Below, piece by piece: positions 47,249-58,008 of a DNA stretch of 64,000 bases. Both the position numbers and the translations under genes were made by a program. This DNA comes from Chrysoperla carnea. Lineage: Eukaryota > Arthropoda > Insecta > Neuroptera > Chrysopidae. The stretch is taken from assembly GCF_905475395.1 (NCBI RefSeq), contig NC_058341.1, forward strand, positions 64,425,501 to 64,489,500, in the 5' to 3' direction. Position 1 is the stretch's first letter. The number at the start of each line of letters is the position of its first letter. A model generated the notes under the pieces. That model was not told the DNA's origin, did no database searches, and saw only the letters and a program-made list of their open reading frames with translations.

Positions 47249-47419
47249 ATCAAATTTTTTTATATTGGTCAAAAATATTTATTACCTATGCCTGTTCCAC
47301 TAAACGGACAAACAAAAACAAAACAGAAACTCGTGTCGAAAAAAAGAAAACTGCTGACAAACTTCTTGAAGACTGTCAATTTAATAGCTATTACTGTTGC
47401 ATTATTTAAACTGTATTAG
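47249..47419 (+). other. Unrecognised short frame with membrane-like C-terminus
   Basis: A frame open from 47249 with an ATG at 47288 ends at TAG 47417-47419. From the ATG it encodes 43 residues: MPVPLNGQTKTKQKL, a basic stretch SKKRK, then a hydrophobic end around LIAITVALF. Its codons are less A+T-biased than the surroundings. A second frame over the same DNA ends CCII. It could be a retrocopy, a last exon or chance. I do not recognise it and no promoter or splice signal stands out. Confidence 0.2.
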
Positions 47420-48489
47420 TAAGAAAGGAAATTTTGCACTTCAATCCCTAAAACGAGCAAATGGGACAGGGATCTTGCTGTTTCAGAAATAGGAGTAAAG
47501 TTTGTGTTTAACGGGTAGGCTATGCGGGTGGGTTAAGCAAAATAGTATTAGCTTATTAATGAATAAAATTTATAGCTGCAGGTGTTAATTTAGAATTAAT
47601 AATCGCAGATCAAAAGTTATAATCAAATAAAGTAGAGGAAAAGATGCTAATTTGGAATACTGCAGGTAATTGGGAATACTCAGTTAATTTAATTAATGTA
47701 CATGCCATCTCTGGTTTGGGACCATAAACGTGACATACAAAGTCAGTGAGTACTGAAAACGCGGCGCCATCTTGACATTTCTACTGTGAGCCACAAGGAA
47801 ACAAAACGTCTGCTTTGAAAAACTTTTCGGCAAGAATATAATCCTACATACCTATTTACTACAATATACGAAATCTCCATTGCAATTGTTTAAAGTATTA
47901 AGTGACCTTATTAGTTTATTATTTCAATTCGATTTCGTGAATATTTCTATTAATAGAAATCTGAAATGGTGATTTAGATTAGGATGACATGTTGTTGTTA
48001 ATTTGGAATACCGAAAGGGAACATATTTTGGAACATTTTAATTTGCAATGAAATCAGCTGAAAGGGGGCCCTTAATAACTATTTTGATCTGCCCCACAGA
48101 TATATTTGTCCCTCAAATTATAATTTTTCCGCGAAAAAATATGTCTGATGTCCATCGGGATGGATCCAAACTAACTTATTTACGCAATGGTTTCAACACT
48201 TTGTAGAATTTGTAAAACCAATAGGAGCACCACCAGTGCACTTGATTCTCGATGGTCATTACAGTCATACCAAAAATATATTCATTTAATAATTAAAAGT
48301 GCAAGCAATTATCAAAAAAAGTAGGCGAATATAATTTGGAATACTACAATCCAAATTACCTGCACCCTAAGTAAAATCACGCTTTTGGAAATTTTTTGTT
48401 TGATAGTTTTTTTGAGAATAAGTTTTGCTTTTTTTATTGTTTATATTATTAAAGTTAAATAACTTTCCAAAAATTTTATGTTTTACTCG
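47420..48489. other. Intergenic DNA with a fragment related to 36.1-36.4 kb
   Basis: About 47560-47640 (AATAATCGCAGATCAAAAGT) resembles 36330-36370 upstream of gene B. No gene recognised. Confidence 0.45.
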
Positions 48490-48724
48490 CCATGTGAACT
48501 GATTCTAGCGCTGTCTGGTGGTATAAAATAGAAGTTGTCTATGACAAGTCAAATTTCAACAGAAATAAATCACATCACATAGTTTAAATTAGTTATTTTC
48601 TTTCATTTCACTCATTATCAAAATATTAATAAACAATTCAATCATAGCCATGCTTAAATTTGACTTTTCATAGACAGCTTCTATTTTCTACCACTAGACA
48701 GCGCTAGAATCAGTTCCCTGGAGA
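48490..48724. mobile_element. ~235 bp MITE-like palindrome
   Basis: GAACTGATTCTAGCGCTGTC on the left faces GACAGCGCTAGAATCAGTTC on the right, and the arms continue inward through TAGAAGTTGTCTATGA / TCATAGACAGCTTCTA. Noncoding. Confidence 0.72.
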
Positions 48725-49064
48725 ATTGGGCTAACCCTTTTATTCTTTTCTAGCAAAAAAAAAAAAAAATAGTAAATAATATTAATAATCAATTTTTGTG
48801 AAAAATATTTAACTTTTTATATGAATCCTTTTGTATAGAACTTTAAGTTCGTTTGTTATTTTCTCTCATTTTTTTCTATTTTGCATATTTTGGGAGATAT
48901 TTAAAATGAAAGATTTACGTGTTATAATTTTTTTTTTCAGCCACTCTGCAGATGGCAAGTTTTTCTTAACAATCACTTATAAAAAAAGCTCCATCTCCAT
49001 CTTGTCTTTAAATGCACTAAATTACAGGAGTTATTTTTTATTTAAATAAATTCAGTACCACGTA

Positions 49065-49600
49065 CTGAATGAAAATGTTCAAAATCCTTACAAAATTAGG
49101 CGGGGGAAGTGCCTCCATTTTAAGGAATACCATTTTAGGCTCTATGTCCATAACCTTGCACTTGTTACCAAAAATGGTAACACTCATAACTTTTACTGTA
49201 GATAATTAAATTACCTACCTTTTTTCTAATACATTTTTTTTAATAACTAACGGTTTAATTTGTTTAAACGAGAAAATGATAATAACTTAGCTTATAAATC
49301 TACACATTTCCTAAAAGTCTTCCTGTAAACTTTTTTTTCTAAAATTAATACTTACGAAGTTGTAACACGTTTAATGTTGCAACCACCAGGTGAAAGATTA
49401 ATAGAAAAACAAGTGAAATCAAACAATTTACTATTTTACAAAACAGACAGGAAGTTTGATTTTCTACACTAAAGACCATTATCATTTTTGGTCTAGAGTG
49501 CACTGTTATGGCGATATATCCCAAAATGGTTTTCCTTAAAACAGAGGCACTATCCCCGCCTATTTTTGTAAGAATTCTGTGCATTTTGTGCAAAAATTTT
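49065..49600. mobile_element. Inverted pair of CCTTACAAAATTAGGCGGGG repeats
   Basis: AAATCCTTACAAAATTAGGC and GTGCCTCCATTTTAAGGA on the left face their complements at 49540-49590 (AAACAGAGGCACTATCCCCG; TTTTGTAAGAATT). Fragments of the same family are at 895-1060 and 7265-7340. The 82-codon minus frame at 49345-49593 is in the right arm. Confidence 0.62.
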
Positions 49601-50139
49601 CTGAAGTACTAGCTAGTAGTGAATTCTCATAGTAAACAAATAATTATAATATTAAATAATAACAATTTGTTTAAATTGATATAAATTTTCACCTGTAATT
49701 TATTTTCAAATAAATTCTTAACAGCAATACAACATGGATGGTAAGATAAGGTATAAAGAACAACGTATACTGCAAGAGATTGTCTTTCACCTTGTTCTAT
49801 CTTCTCTATCTAGTGTAAGTAAGTGAAATAGATGTAGAAATTCCATAATTTAACAATATTTCACGTGTTTCGTTTTAAATTTTCATTGAAAATGTTTTCC
49901 TTGATATCGTATCTTACATATTTAAAAGCAATTGAAAACTTTTACAACACACAAATAAATAACCTAAATACAAAAAGGTAAAATATGGAATATACCAGCA
50001 TGATATCCGGCTGTTTCGCTGAGCAATTTCCATTACAAAAGACCACCGCGTTTTAATCTTCACCTTTCTTGCTTTCTTTTAACCTCCTTCTATAACACTC
50101 GAAATACTGTTTATTATAAATGCAAACTATTTATTATTT
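49601..50139. other. Intergenic DNA, no gene seen
   Basis: Nothing recognised. Confidence 0.4.
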
Positions 50140-50350
50140 AAATAAATTTCGATTTTTGCCCCAATTTCCTAGATCAGTTTTTTGTATTTTTAAAATACGT
50201 ATTTTCGACTACCAAGTAGTCATCATCAGTAAGAATTAGCTAGTGAATGTTACTGATGATGACTACTTGGTAGTCGAAAATACGTATTTTAAAAATACAA
50301 AAATCTGATCTAGGAAATTTGGGCAGAAATCGAAATTTATTTCGACATAT
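50140..50350. repeat. ~205 bp near-perfect hairpin
   Basis: TTTTTAAAATACGTATTTTC and GACTACCAAGTAGTCATCAT on the left are mirrored on the right (ATGATGACTACTTGGTAGTC, then GAAAATACGTATTTTAAAAA). The outermost blocks AAATTTCGATTTTTGCCC / GGGCAGAAATCGAAATTT also pair. The loop is about 25 bases. It looks like a short foldback transposon. Confidence 0.75.
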
Positions 50351-50379
50351 CCTAGAGTTCTCATTTATTATCTTCGATA

Positions 50380-51120
50380 ATATTTATATTATTTGCTTTT
50401 AAAAGAGAAATTTTTCGGTGAAACGAGCGGGTAATCTTTAAGAATGTTTTAATGTTTTATTAAAATGTATGAGCTATATTATTGTTTCATTCAAATCCTT
50501 TGAGTAGTTTTCAAAATCGTCCAGCGAAGCGGGCGGATAACTGATATCTTTATAAACTATAGCCAGTGTGTTATTCTGATTTATGTGTTATATTATTGTA
50601 AAATTTCATTCAAATCCGTTTAGTAGTTTTTGCGTAAAATCATTTCAAACAACCAAACAAAGTCACTTTCGCATTTATAATATACTAGCTTGATACTTAC
50701 CTGCTTCTTTGAACTTAAAAGAAAACACGACCGCATTATAGCCACCACCTCTGTTGCTCTCACTTATCTTCCTTCCATAACACTCGAAATAGGGAAGGAG
50801 ATTGTTTGACACAGGTGAAATATATGTACAGATTTCAATTTTTTTTAAATGTTTTATACTCTTGATTCATTGAGTGTATCGCAGAACAGATGGCCATGAA
50901 TTGAATCTCCTTCACTATTTTTACAGAAAACTTTAATTAATAGTCCAAAATGATACTCATAGCTGTCGTAGTGGAATGCTATATACTATTATAGGTCATG
51001 TGTTATTCTGATGGATGAGCCTTTTTTTGTACAGTTGCATTCAAATCCCTTCGTTAGTTTTAGTGTGAAAGCGTAATAAGCAAACAAACTACCTTACTTT
51101 CACATTTATAATATATGGAG
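50380..51120 (+). repeat. Retroelement-like repeats with GCGAAGCGGGCGG / ACTAGCTTGATA heads
   Basis: Two relatives in tandem: 50380-50690 ends TTTCGCATTTATAATA, and 50690-51120 begins TACTAGCTTGATACTTACCT and ends TTTCACATTTATAATATATG. The family matches 4830-5450. No coding. Confidence 0.58.
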
Positions 51121-51296
51121 ATGGTACACATATGAAATGGAAAAGTTCGGAGGCTGTTTTGCATCCCATGTTTCATTAACGTGGTACATCTTGAGAATAA
51201 ACATTATGAATATTTATTCTCAAAAACAAGAGTATAACTTGTTCTCAATAAAAAATATTAGTAAGGTAGTTGTCGTGGTACAATATATATATATAT

Positions 51297-51825
51297 AAAT
51301 ATTATGGAATATGCGCGCTGTAAAAGTATACGATCCATAATAATAGCTAAGTGGTCCATAATATTTAAGCAAGCCTGTACTCGTGGAGACGTTACACATA
51401 CAATACTCAACTGTCTGACTCGCTACTATGTATACTCGCTATAACGTCTTTCTGTCTGACTCGCTACTATGTATACTTGCTTATAATTTGTTGAACTTTA
51501 AACCACTTTTAAAAAATAACTAGACTATCAAAAATTTTTTATATTTTTTTTTAATAATCGAAACATATCAATTAATAGATTGTTAGTTTTTGGAAAATAT
51601 CTGGCAGTTAGTTTGTTTTTTATAAATTTATAATTGATGCAAAAGTATAAAGAGTGTATACCATACATGTTAAATATCGAACTATTAATTAAATTTATCT
51701 CGGATTATAGACGGTCAATCAGATTCAAATTTTAAGGGTAATTGTACAATCATGTCTTTAGTTAGTACACAAAAATTTAGAATTTTCTGACGCTACTCAA
51801 ATATCGCGACAACAACCTTAATATC
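51297..51825 (-). mobile_element. Dispersed repeat family 2, minus copy
   Basis: Reverse copy of 23885-24425. It holds two tandem CTGACTCGCTACTATGTATA units at about 51416 and 51457. Confidence 0.65.
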
Positions 51826-52419
51826 TATTCATTTTGAAACGTTTATTATAAGCAAAGATTAAGGAAATAAAATTTAAAATTAAACTTTTTTTATCAAGAT
51901 ATCTTCGAAATCATGAGGAAATTCATTACTTGGAAAGCAAGATAAGTGTTTGGGTCGGACTTAATGTTGCTGTATATAGTCTAGATGTAGTCGTTCTAAA
52001 AAGTATAAAGTGTTTCATTCATTTTTCATAAATTTAAGTAAATTAAGGTAGTAAAGATATAGGTCGTTAATTTCCAGGCTTCGAGATATCACCTTTCTTA
52101 AAAATTGGTTTTATCATATGTGTTTTTAACATATCTGGAAATATACTACATTCAAAAGATTGTAGATATAAACTGGTATTTGTGCTATGAAGAATAAGTT
52201 TTTTTTAGAAGAATAAGTTTAATAGTGATTTCATCAACTCCTCATGCGAATTTTTCTGTTGATTCAGGCGTAACCAATTCCGTCTGCGGTATGCTAAGGA
52301 TTTTGGGGGACCATTTGCACAGCATAATTTAGGAGCAGCACTAGATAGGCCTAAAAAGAGCAGCAGACGTATCAATTCATTTTTCCTGATTTAATTTAAT
52401 TGGATGCTTACCCGAACAA
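51826..52419. other. Intergenic DNA with a SINE scrap
   Basis: 52265-52300 (GGCGTAACCAATTCCGTCTG, CGGTATGCTAAGG) is a short piece of the tRNA-like SINE head. Nothing else recognised. Confidence 0.5.
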
Positions 52420-52802
52420 CCAAAAAAAAATTCATTTTTCACAATTTCATTTATTATTGCCTTTCCGAAAAGTTAAAAAAAATTGCTGGCTATTAAGAAA
52501 TCGGTACAGGGTCAACAATTTCCCGGAAAGGCATAAGTCTGAGATTAGTTGATCATTTAAAAGATTAATAAAAAATTTGTGTATATTTTGTAAACTTTCT
52601 GAAAATTTTATTCAGAAAATTATTTTAAAATAAGTTTTATCACTTATGAAATTATTATACGATAAGCTCCCGCTTAGAGTACGTCAATTTTATATTTTAA
52701 GTAAAATTAATTACCTTTTCTTAAAAATTGACAATCAAATATTTTTATCAATAAAATTATTATCTTACAAACATGTTCTAGTCCAAAAACTTTGTACCTA
52801 TA

Positions 52803-53401
52803 CAGAGTGATATTTTAAAAAGTTTCCAGCAAATTTTTTCAAAAACGGATTGAAAAATCAAAAAAAGCCGTCTTATTCTCGGAAAGCAGAAAACAATTTT
52901 GGCTATTTTTATTTTCCGAGGACAGATGGTTTTGTTTTTTTGTCGCAAACTGTTCAACTTTTATTTGAAAAATGTTTTTCCTATCCCATAATTTTCGGAA
53001 TGGTTTTTTTTTTTTTTTTTTTTTTTGTTAAAATGTAGAAATAGTATAGAAAAAATTTTGTATACTTAAGTTAATTATTTTTCGAGAAAAATTATTAAAA
53101 TTATTTCTTTGAGAATTAGTTAGCTTAAAAATTGTTGTTGGTCAAAACCTGAAAATAACTGAAACTGAAATCAGATACCAATTATTGAGGACTAGGAAAA
53201 AATTTAAAAAATAAAAGTTTCTTTTTAACGGTAACGAATAAAAACCTACTATTAAAATAGTAAATTTCAATAACATTAAAAAACCAACCATCATCTTTTG
53301 ATCCGGAAGACCTCCTCGGAAGAAACCAAGACTCATTTTTTCCATTATTCCCGAAAATAAGAAGACTTTACCGTGCCGGAAACTTTTAAAAATTCAACCT
53401 G
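52803..53401. mobile_element. TA-flanked MITE upstream of gene E (599 bp)
   Basis: Starts TA|CAGAGTGATATTTTAAAA and ends TTTTAAAAATTCAACCTG|TA. It occupies the same position in the duplicate as the 46074-46545 element, so the insertion predates the duplication. The interior is longer and includes a T-run at 53006-53026. It ends 92 bp before the gene E ATG, almost touching the TATA box. Confidence 0.72.
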
Positions 53402-53407
53402 TATATT

Positions 53408-53414
53408 TATAAAA
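53408..53414 (+). promoter_or_regulatory. Predicted TATA box of gene E
   Basis: TATAAAA 85 bp before the ATG. Further TATA-like strings at 53415-53432 are closer to the TCAGT initiator at 53448-53452, so the exact TATA element is uncertain. Confidence 0.5.
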
Positions 53415-53447
53415 TATATATTACATATAAAATATATTGTGGAAAAT

Positions 53448-53452
53448 CAGTA
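53448..53452 (+). promoter_or_regulatory. Predicted initiator of gene E
   Basis: TCAGT with the A 43 bp before the ATG, the same distance as in gene D. Confidence 0.45.
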
Positions 53453-53492
53453 CTGACGTCTAATTATTTTATTTGATTAAAAACAATACAAT

Positions 53493-53849
53493 ATGAAATT
53501 ATTATTACCAATTGTTGTATTAGCAATTGTTGCTGGTGCTGTGTCCGCACAAAGTCATCATTGGAGTCAAGGTCAAAAGCAACCTTATGATCGTCTTCTT
53601 TCACGTCAAATTGTAAAGAAATCAGCAGCAACCTTTGGTGGTAAAGTAACGCAGGATATTCGATATCCTAAGAAAGGAAATGGTAAAGAAAATATTAATT
53701 TTATAAATGCAACGGATCAATATGTTAATGGAGAAGGTGGATTTGTTACATTATTGGAAGGTGGAGTTGGAACAAAAGCTGTAAAATTACATTTTAAATC
53801 ACAGAAAGGACATGGTTTCAATTTTATTTTGGATATTTATGGAAACTAA
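53493..53849 (+). CDS. Gene E: secreted MBF2-family protein, 118 aa
   Basis: Intact single-exon member and tandem sister of gene D (113/118 identical). Signal peptide at residues 1-19 ends GAVSA, and the mature protein starts QSHHWSQGQKQPYDRLL. Sequon N72-A-T, GGVG at 90-93, no cysteine. The last residue is Asn (DIYGN), a single C-to-A change from the His seen in all four others. The signal peptide ending AVSA and Ser21 resemble A and B more than D's VVFA and Ile21, so D is probably the changed copy there. The start is the first ATG after AACAATACAAT. The poly(A) signal AATAAA is at 53877-53882. Likely secreted; function unknown. Confidence 0.94.
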   Translation: MKLLLPIVVLAIVAGAVSAQSHHWSQGQKQPYDRLLSRQIVKKSAATFGGKVTQDIRYPKKGNGKENINFINATDQYVNGEGGFVTLLEGGVGTKAVKLHFKSQKGHGFNFILDIYGN

Positions 53850-53943
53850 ATAAATTATTTATATGAATTTACTGTCAATAAATTGTTTTTCAAACTAATT
53901 TTCTTGTTTCGTTCTTTTATTTTTCATTCAATTAATTTTAAAA

Positions 53944-54299
53944 TGGTGATTTTTTGTGAATAATTTTAGATGGATATCCGTATTTTCTATAGTAAGTAAA
54001 ATATTTATTGTACAAATCCTTTTTTTATCCGACTGTCGAGGAGTGGTTATGTTTTGCGCGCGTATTTTGTATATTTGTATGTATACTTGTTTGTAAATTT
54101 ATTCTAACCTCATATCGTCCAAACGGCTCAATGGATTTTTGTATTTGACGTATCATTTCGAAAAAAGAGCGTATTTTTGATGGGAAATAGTAATACTTTC
54201 ATAAAAAAAAAATTAAACAAGCCTATTGAGTAGTGTATAAAAGTAAAGGAACTTAAAATAACTTAATTAGGAATGATAATTTTGATAAAAAATTTTAAT
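53944..54299. other. Intergenic DNA, no gene seen
   Basis: Carries a stray phrase (AACGGCTCAATGGATTTTTG) typical of decayed repeats. No gene. Confidence 0.4.
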
Positions 54300-54970
54300 A
54301 TAATATTAGACGAATCATTTTAGATCAAAAAAGGGCTAAAATGAAGAATTTTTATGTACCTCAACTTATGGGACGAGTTTTTTTTTTCAATGTTCAGGAG
54401 CCTATGGGCCAAAAAAGCCCGTTATTCTAATCCATTTTTGAGGTGATTTTTAAAAGTTATAAAACTTTGAAAATATGCAACAAAATGAGCCAGAAACGTA
54501 CAATTGTACCCCCATTTGCGGGATCGCTGATCACTATTCTGAAGTCAGAATTTCGATAAACTCCCCCCCCCCTCCTGATGTAATTGCCCCGCTGGTCCAA
54601 ATTGAATATTTAAAGAAAATTGTAGTGTTAGGTCAACGACGGGCGAAAAACCCCTAGAATGGTGGAGCACATCCCAATTCTAACTTCGGAATCGTGATCA
54701 GTGACTCCAAAAACCCCCGAGTATACTTTTTTGATCCATTTTGTTGAATATTTACAGAATATTGCAATTTTGGACCAGCGAGGTAAATTACCCCAAGAGG
54801 GGAAGATTATATTGAAATTCTGATTTCGGAATAGTAATCAGAGTCCTCGAAAACCCCCGAGTATACGTTTCTGGCCCATATTTTCAAGGTTTTAAAATTT
54901 TCAAAAAATCACCTCATAAATGGATTCTAATAATTTTCGGGGTATTTTTTTTTAATTCTTTCCTAATCGA
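54300..54970. mobile_element. Modular foldback family of 10.7-11.7 kb, second copy
   Basis: Begins CGAATCATTTTAGATCAAAA and GAATTTTTATGTACCTCAAC, as at the right end of the first copy, and contains several GATCACTATTCTGAAGTCAG-type modules. The right end is truncated near 54960. The 60-codon frame at 54475-54657 lies inside. Confidence 0.66.
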
Positions 54971-55611
54971 TATCGCGTGAACGAAAACTGATATAGACTT
55001 CTATCATTATTATGATTGATAGTCATTAAAATTACCGAATCGGTTTCTAGTACGCTGGCCAAAGGCAGTTCGTTCCGTATATGGTTTTTTGATAGATAAC
55101 ATTAATTGGAAATGAAAGTGATTTCTTAGTAATTATGTATTGAGTATATTAGAAACTTTTTTTCGATAAAAAATAAAAGCTTAAATCATTGAAAGAGTGT
55201 TTGAATATTAAATATCTTTATGTTTTATGAGCAGATCATTTCTCCTGTCAAACTAAAAAATTGTATAAAGTTATAGACATAATATTATTTTTTTTAGTAT
55301 TTCTTCATTTCAAATTCACGTTTATATTATTATTATATTTTTATATTTTATATTGATTGGTTTGTTTTTTGTCTTATAAAAAATCAAATGTCAAAAATGT
55401 CATTTAAATGTATGTCATTCAGGATAATAATATGTTCCTGTCAATATTTGAAATGACTATAATCGAAAAAACGAATCACTTAATCTTTTATATATTGTAT
55501 GCTTACTAACAACCATATTCATGTGTGCTTGATCAATAAGATTGTGATTGTAAAAAAAATTTTGAGCATAAAAATACAAAGGAATAAAATACCTATCAAA
55601 AATAAAAATAA
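54971..55611. other. Intergenic DNA, no gene seen
   Basis: About 54958-55000 (CCTAATCGATATCGCGTGAA) resembles 16785-16830. Nothing else recognised. Confidence 0.4.
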
Positions 55612-55800
55612 AACAATTGAAAACATACAATTGACTGAAATAATTGTTAAAATATTACACAGAGACAGTGTTGATTACGCAATCGTTTGTTTTGTTTTAT
55701 ATCTTGCTATTAAAGAAAGATAGTCACTCCTACACGCAAAGTAATTCCTATATATTATAAATGTGCAAGTAAGGATGTTTGTTTGTTTGTTTGATACGCT
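55612..55800 (+). repeat. 5' fragment of family 1 and a retroelement-like scrap
   Basis: 55612-55735 has the family 1 5' end (TTGAAAACATACAATTGACT, AGACAGTGTTGATTACGC) and stops there. 55740-55800 (TATAAATGTGCAAGTAAGGA) is a reverse scrap of the 4830-5110 repeat. Confidence 0.6.
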
Positions 55801-56130
55801 TTCCCGAATAACCTATCATCAATAGAGTGAGCTTTTCATTGAGCTTCAAAACCTAGATCAAGTTTAATTCCTGTGTAAGATTCCTGCACTTATACACCCA
55901 AAATTTATTACTTGAAGCATTTTTACCGATAAAACTTATTTTTCTAGTTTCCAGCATAATGTCAACTTAAAAAAGACACCATGTATATTGTTGAGTACCC
56001 ACTTGGTAAAGGGTCCTGGGAAATTCTGCCACCAACCAGTCTTGAATATTTTATAAGGAAAGGACTGTTAAAATCCTTGAGGATAATTTGTAGTTGAACA
56101 AATACAAAACACAAACACTATTGGTATGTT
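55801..56130. other. Intergenic DNA, no gene seen
   Basis: Nothing recognised. Confidence 0.4.
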
Positions 56131-56690
56131 GTTATACCATGTATATATGAAATATACATAGTTTATTAAGTTTAGTCCCAAGTTTGTAACGCTTAAAAAT
56201 ATTGATGCTACGAAAAAAATTTTAGCATAGGTGTTTACAAAATCATCTAATTAGTGTATTTCGGGTTGTCTGTCCGTAAGCACGATAACTCAAAAAAGAA
56301 AAGAGATATCAAGCTGAAATGTTTATAGCGTGCTTAGGACGTAAAAAGTGAGGTCTAGTTCGTAAATGAGCAACATAGGTCAATTGGGTCTTGGGTCCGT
56401 AGGACTCATATTGTAAACCCTTAGAGATAGAACAAAAGTTAGAGGTAAAAAATGTTCCTTAAAAAAAATAAACACTTTCTTTGAAACATTTTCTTGTAAA
56501 CGTCACTGTTTACCCACGAGGGCACTTATTAGGTGCAAATTTTCTAGTATGTATTAATATGGCAATATCAGTTATGTGTGAGTGGATATATTTCTTTATT
56601 TACGTGACGTCAAAAACAATCAATTCCGTAATCAACACTGTCTATATATGGTATTTCAACAATTAACTCAATCAATTGTTTGTTTTCACT
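56131..56690 (-). mobile_element. Dispersed repeat family 1, copy 5 (minus)
   Basis: Full-length reverse copy: ATACCATGTATATATGAAAT at the left and AATTGTTTGTTTTCACTTG at the right, with GGACGTAAAAAGTGAGGTC inside. The 61-codon frame at 56481-56666 is internal to it. Confidence 0.72.
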
Positions 56691-57169
56691 TGTTGTTGTT
56701 TTAAATTTGTTAATTATTGAATGATGTATTTTCCACTTTTGAAGTCGTAGGATGTGGACAATCGTATAACTATTAAATGATCCCAATTTTAATGTCGTGT
56801 AATAACTGTATAAATTCTTTATTATTTAACTTTAGCCTTTAAATTTAAAATTTTTGGTCAAAATGTTAAATATTTCGACGTAAAAATAAAATATTAATTT
56901 TGCTGACTAGCTAGATTATTAAAATTATACTAACATTCCAAATATTAAGATTAGGTAGTATATCATTAATAAAATATTACTTAGTAATAATAATATGATT
57001 GATTTAGTGTGTTAGAACCGTGATTTTAAGGATAACGCCGCCCAGGACTTAACAATATAAGTTACCCTAACTACCATGTAATAAGAAATAATAAATTGGT
57101 TTAAAAAGTTTTAAGATAGTATTATGAAAACGTTTTTTAGTGCCGGGGCACAAAAAAGTCTAAAATAAA
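56691..57169. other. Intergenic DNA, no gene seen
   Basis: Nothing recognised. Confidence 0.4.
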
Positions 57170-57390
57170 ATAAATAATAAAAAAATCTTAAACCCAACTG
57201 CGTTAAATAAAATATGAAAAGAAAGAAACAAGCCTAGTGGTTTACACAGCGACGGTAACAGTCGGGGTCTATTAAAATCTAGACCGACTCAAATCTTCCC
57301 AATAATGGGCCGCGGATGTTAAAGTTGCTACTACACTGCACTTGTTTTGTTCTTTTCAGATTTTATTTGACGCAGTCTGGTTTTTGTATT
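57170..57390. mobile_element. Short MITE, second copy of 13440-13650
   Basis: Inverted ends: CTGCGTTAAATAAAATATG on the left and CAGATTTTATTTGACGCAG on the right, with ACAAGCCTAGTG / CACTGCACTTGT partly paired inside. Confidence 0.65.
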
Positions 57391-58008
57391 CATTTAAAAT
57401 AATAAACGTATCAAGTTTACATTAAATATAAATTATGATTATTGTAAAAAAATTCATTTGGTGCTTTTATGAAAGTGTAAGAAGTACTCATCGATCCCTG
57501 TGAAATATCCCCGTTTCATTAAAAATTTAATTTTGGTATACCGCTATTGTTACGCTAACTTCATACTTTATTAAGCGGAGCAATCGTTTCTTGGAAGTGG
57601 ATGCAGCAAAATATTGACTGCGTGTAAAATAAGAGCAAAAAATTGCCCAAAAAATAAGGTAAAATGTACGTGTCAATCAATACTGCTTTATTATCCATTT
57701 TAGTAGAGTAAATATTTAAAAAAAAGAATGAAATCTTTAATTTTCAACATGTCTTCATGTTGTATGTATGTAGCCTCATTTGTAGTCATTTTTTATTATG
57801 CAAAATGGTTTACGGTTGTCACTCAAGCCATTGGCAATACATAAGCTTTTATATAGCTTGAACAGGAACAACAATTTATTATAAAATATTTTATATTCAT
57901 AGGATGTTTTATTTTTGTTACAATGCGTCAAGACAATTTGTTAACAGACTAATAATTATGCATAACCAAAGAGTATAAACTTTGTGACGTATAACATGTA
58001 AATGTATA
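57391..58008. other. Intergenic DNA, no gene seen
   Basis: Nothing recognised. Confidence 0.4.

Larger units (their letters stand above)
52420..53943 (+). repeat. Tandem segmental duplicate, copy with gene E
   Basis: Partner of 45720-47150, same orientation. Homology spans upstream DNA, MITE, promoter, gene and 3' flank. Confidence 0.8.
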
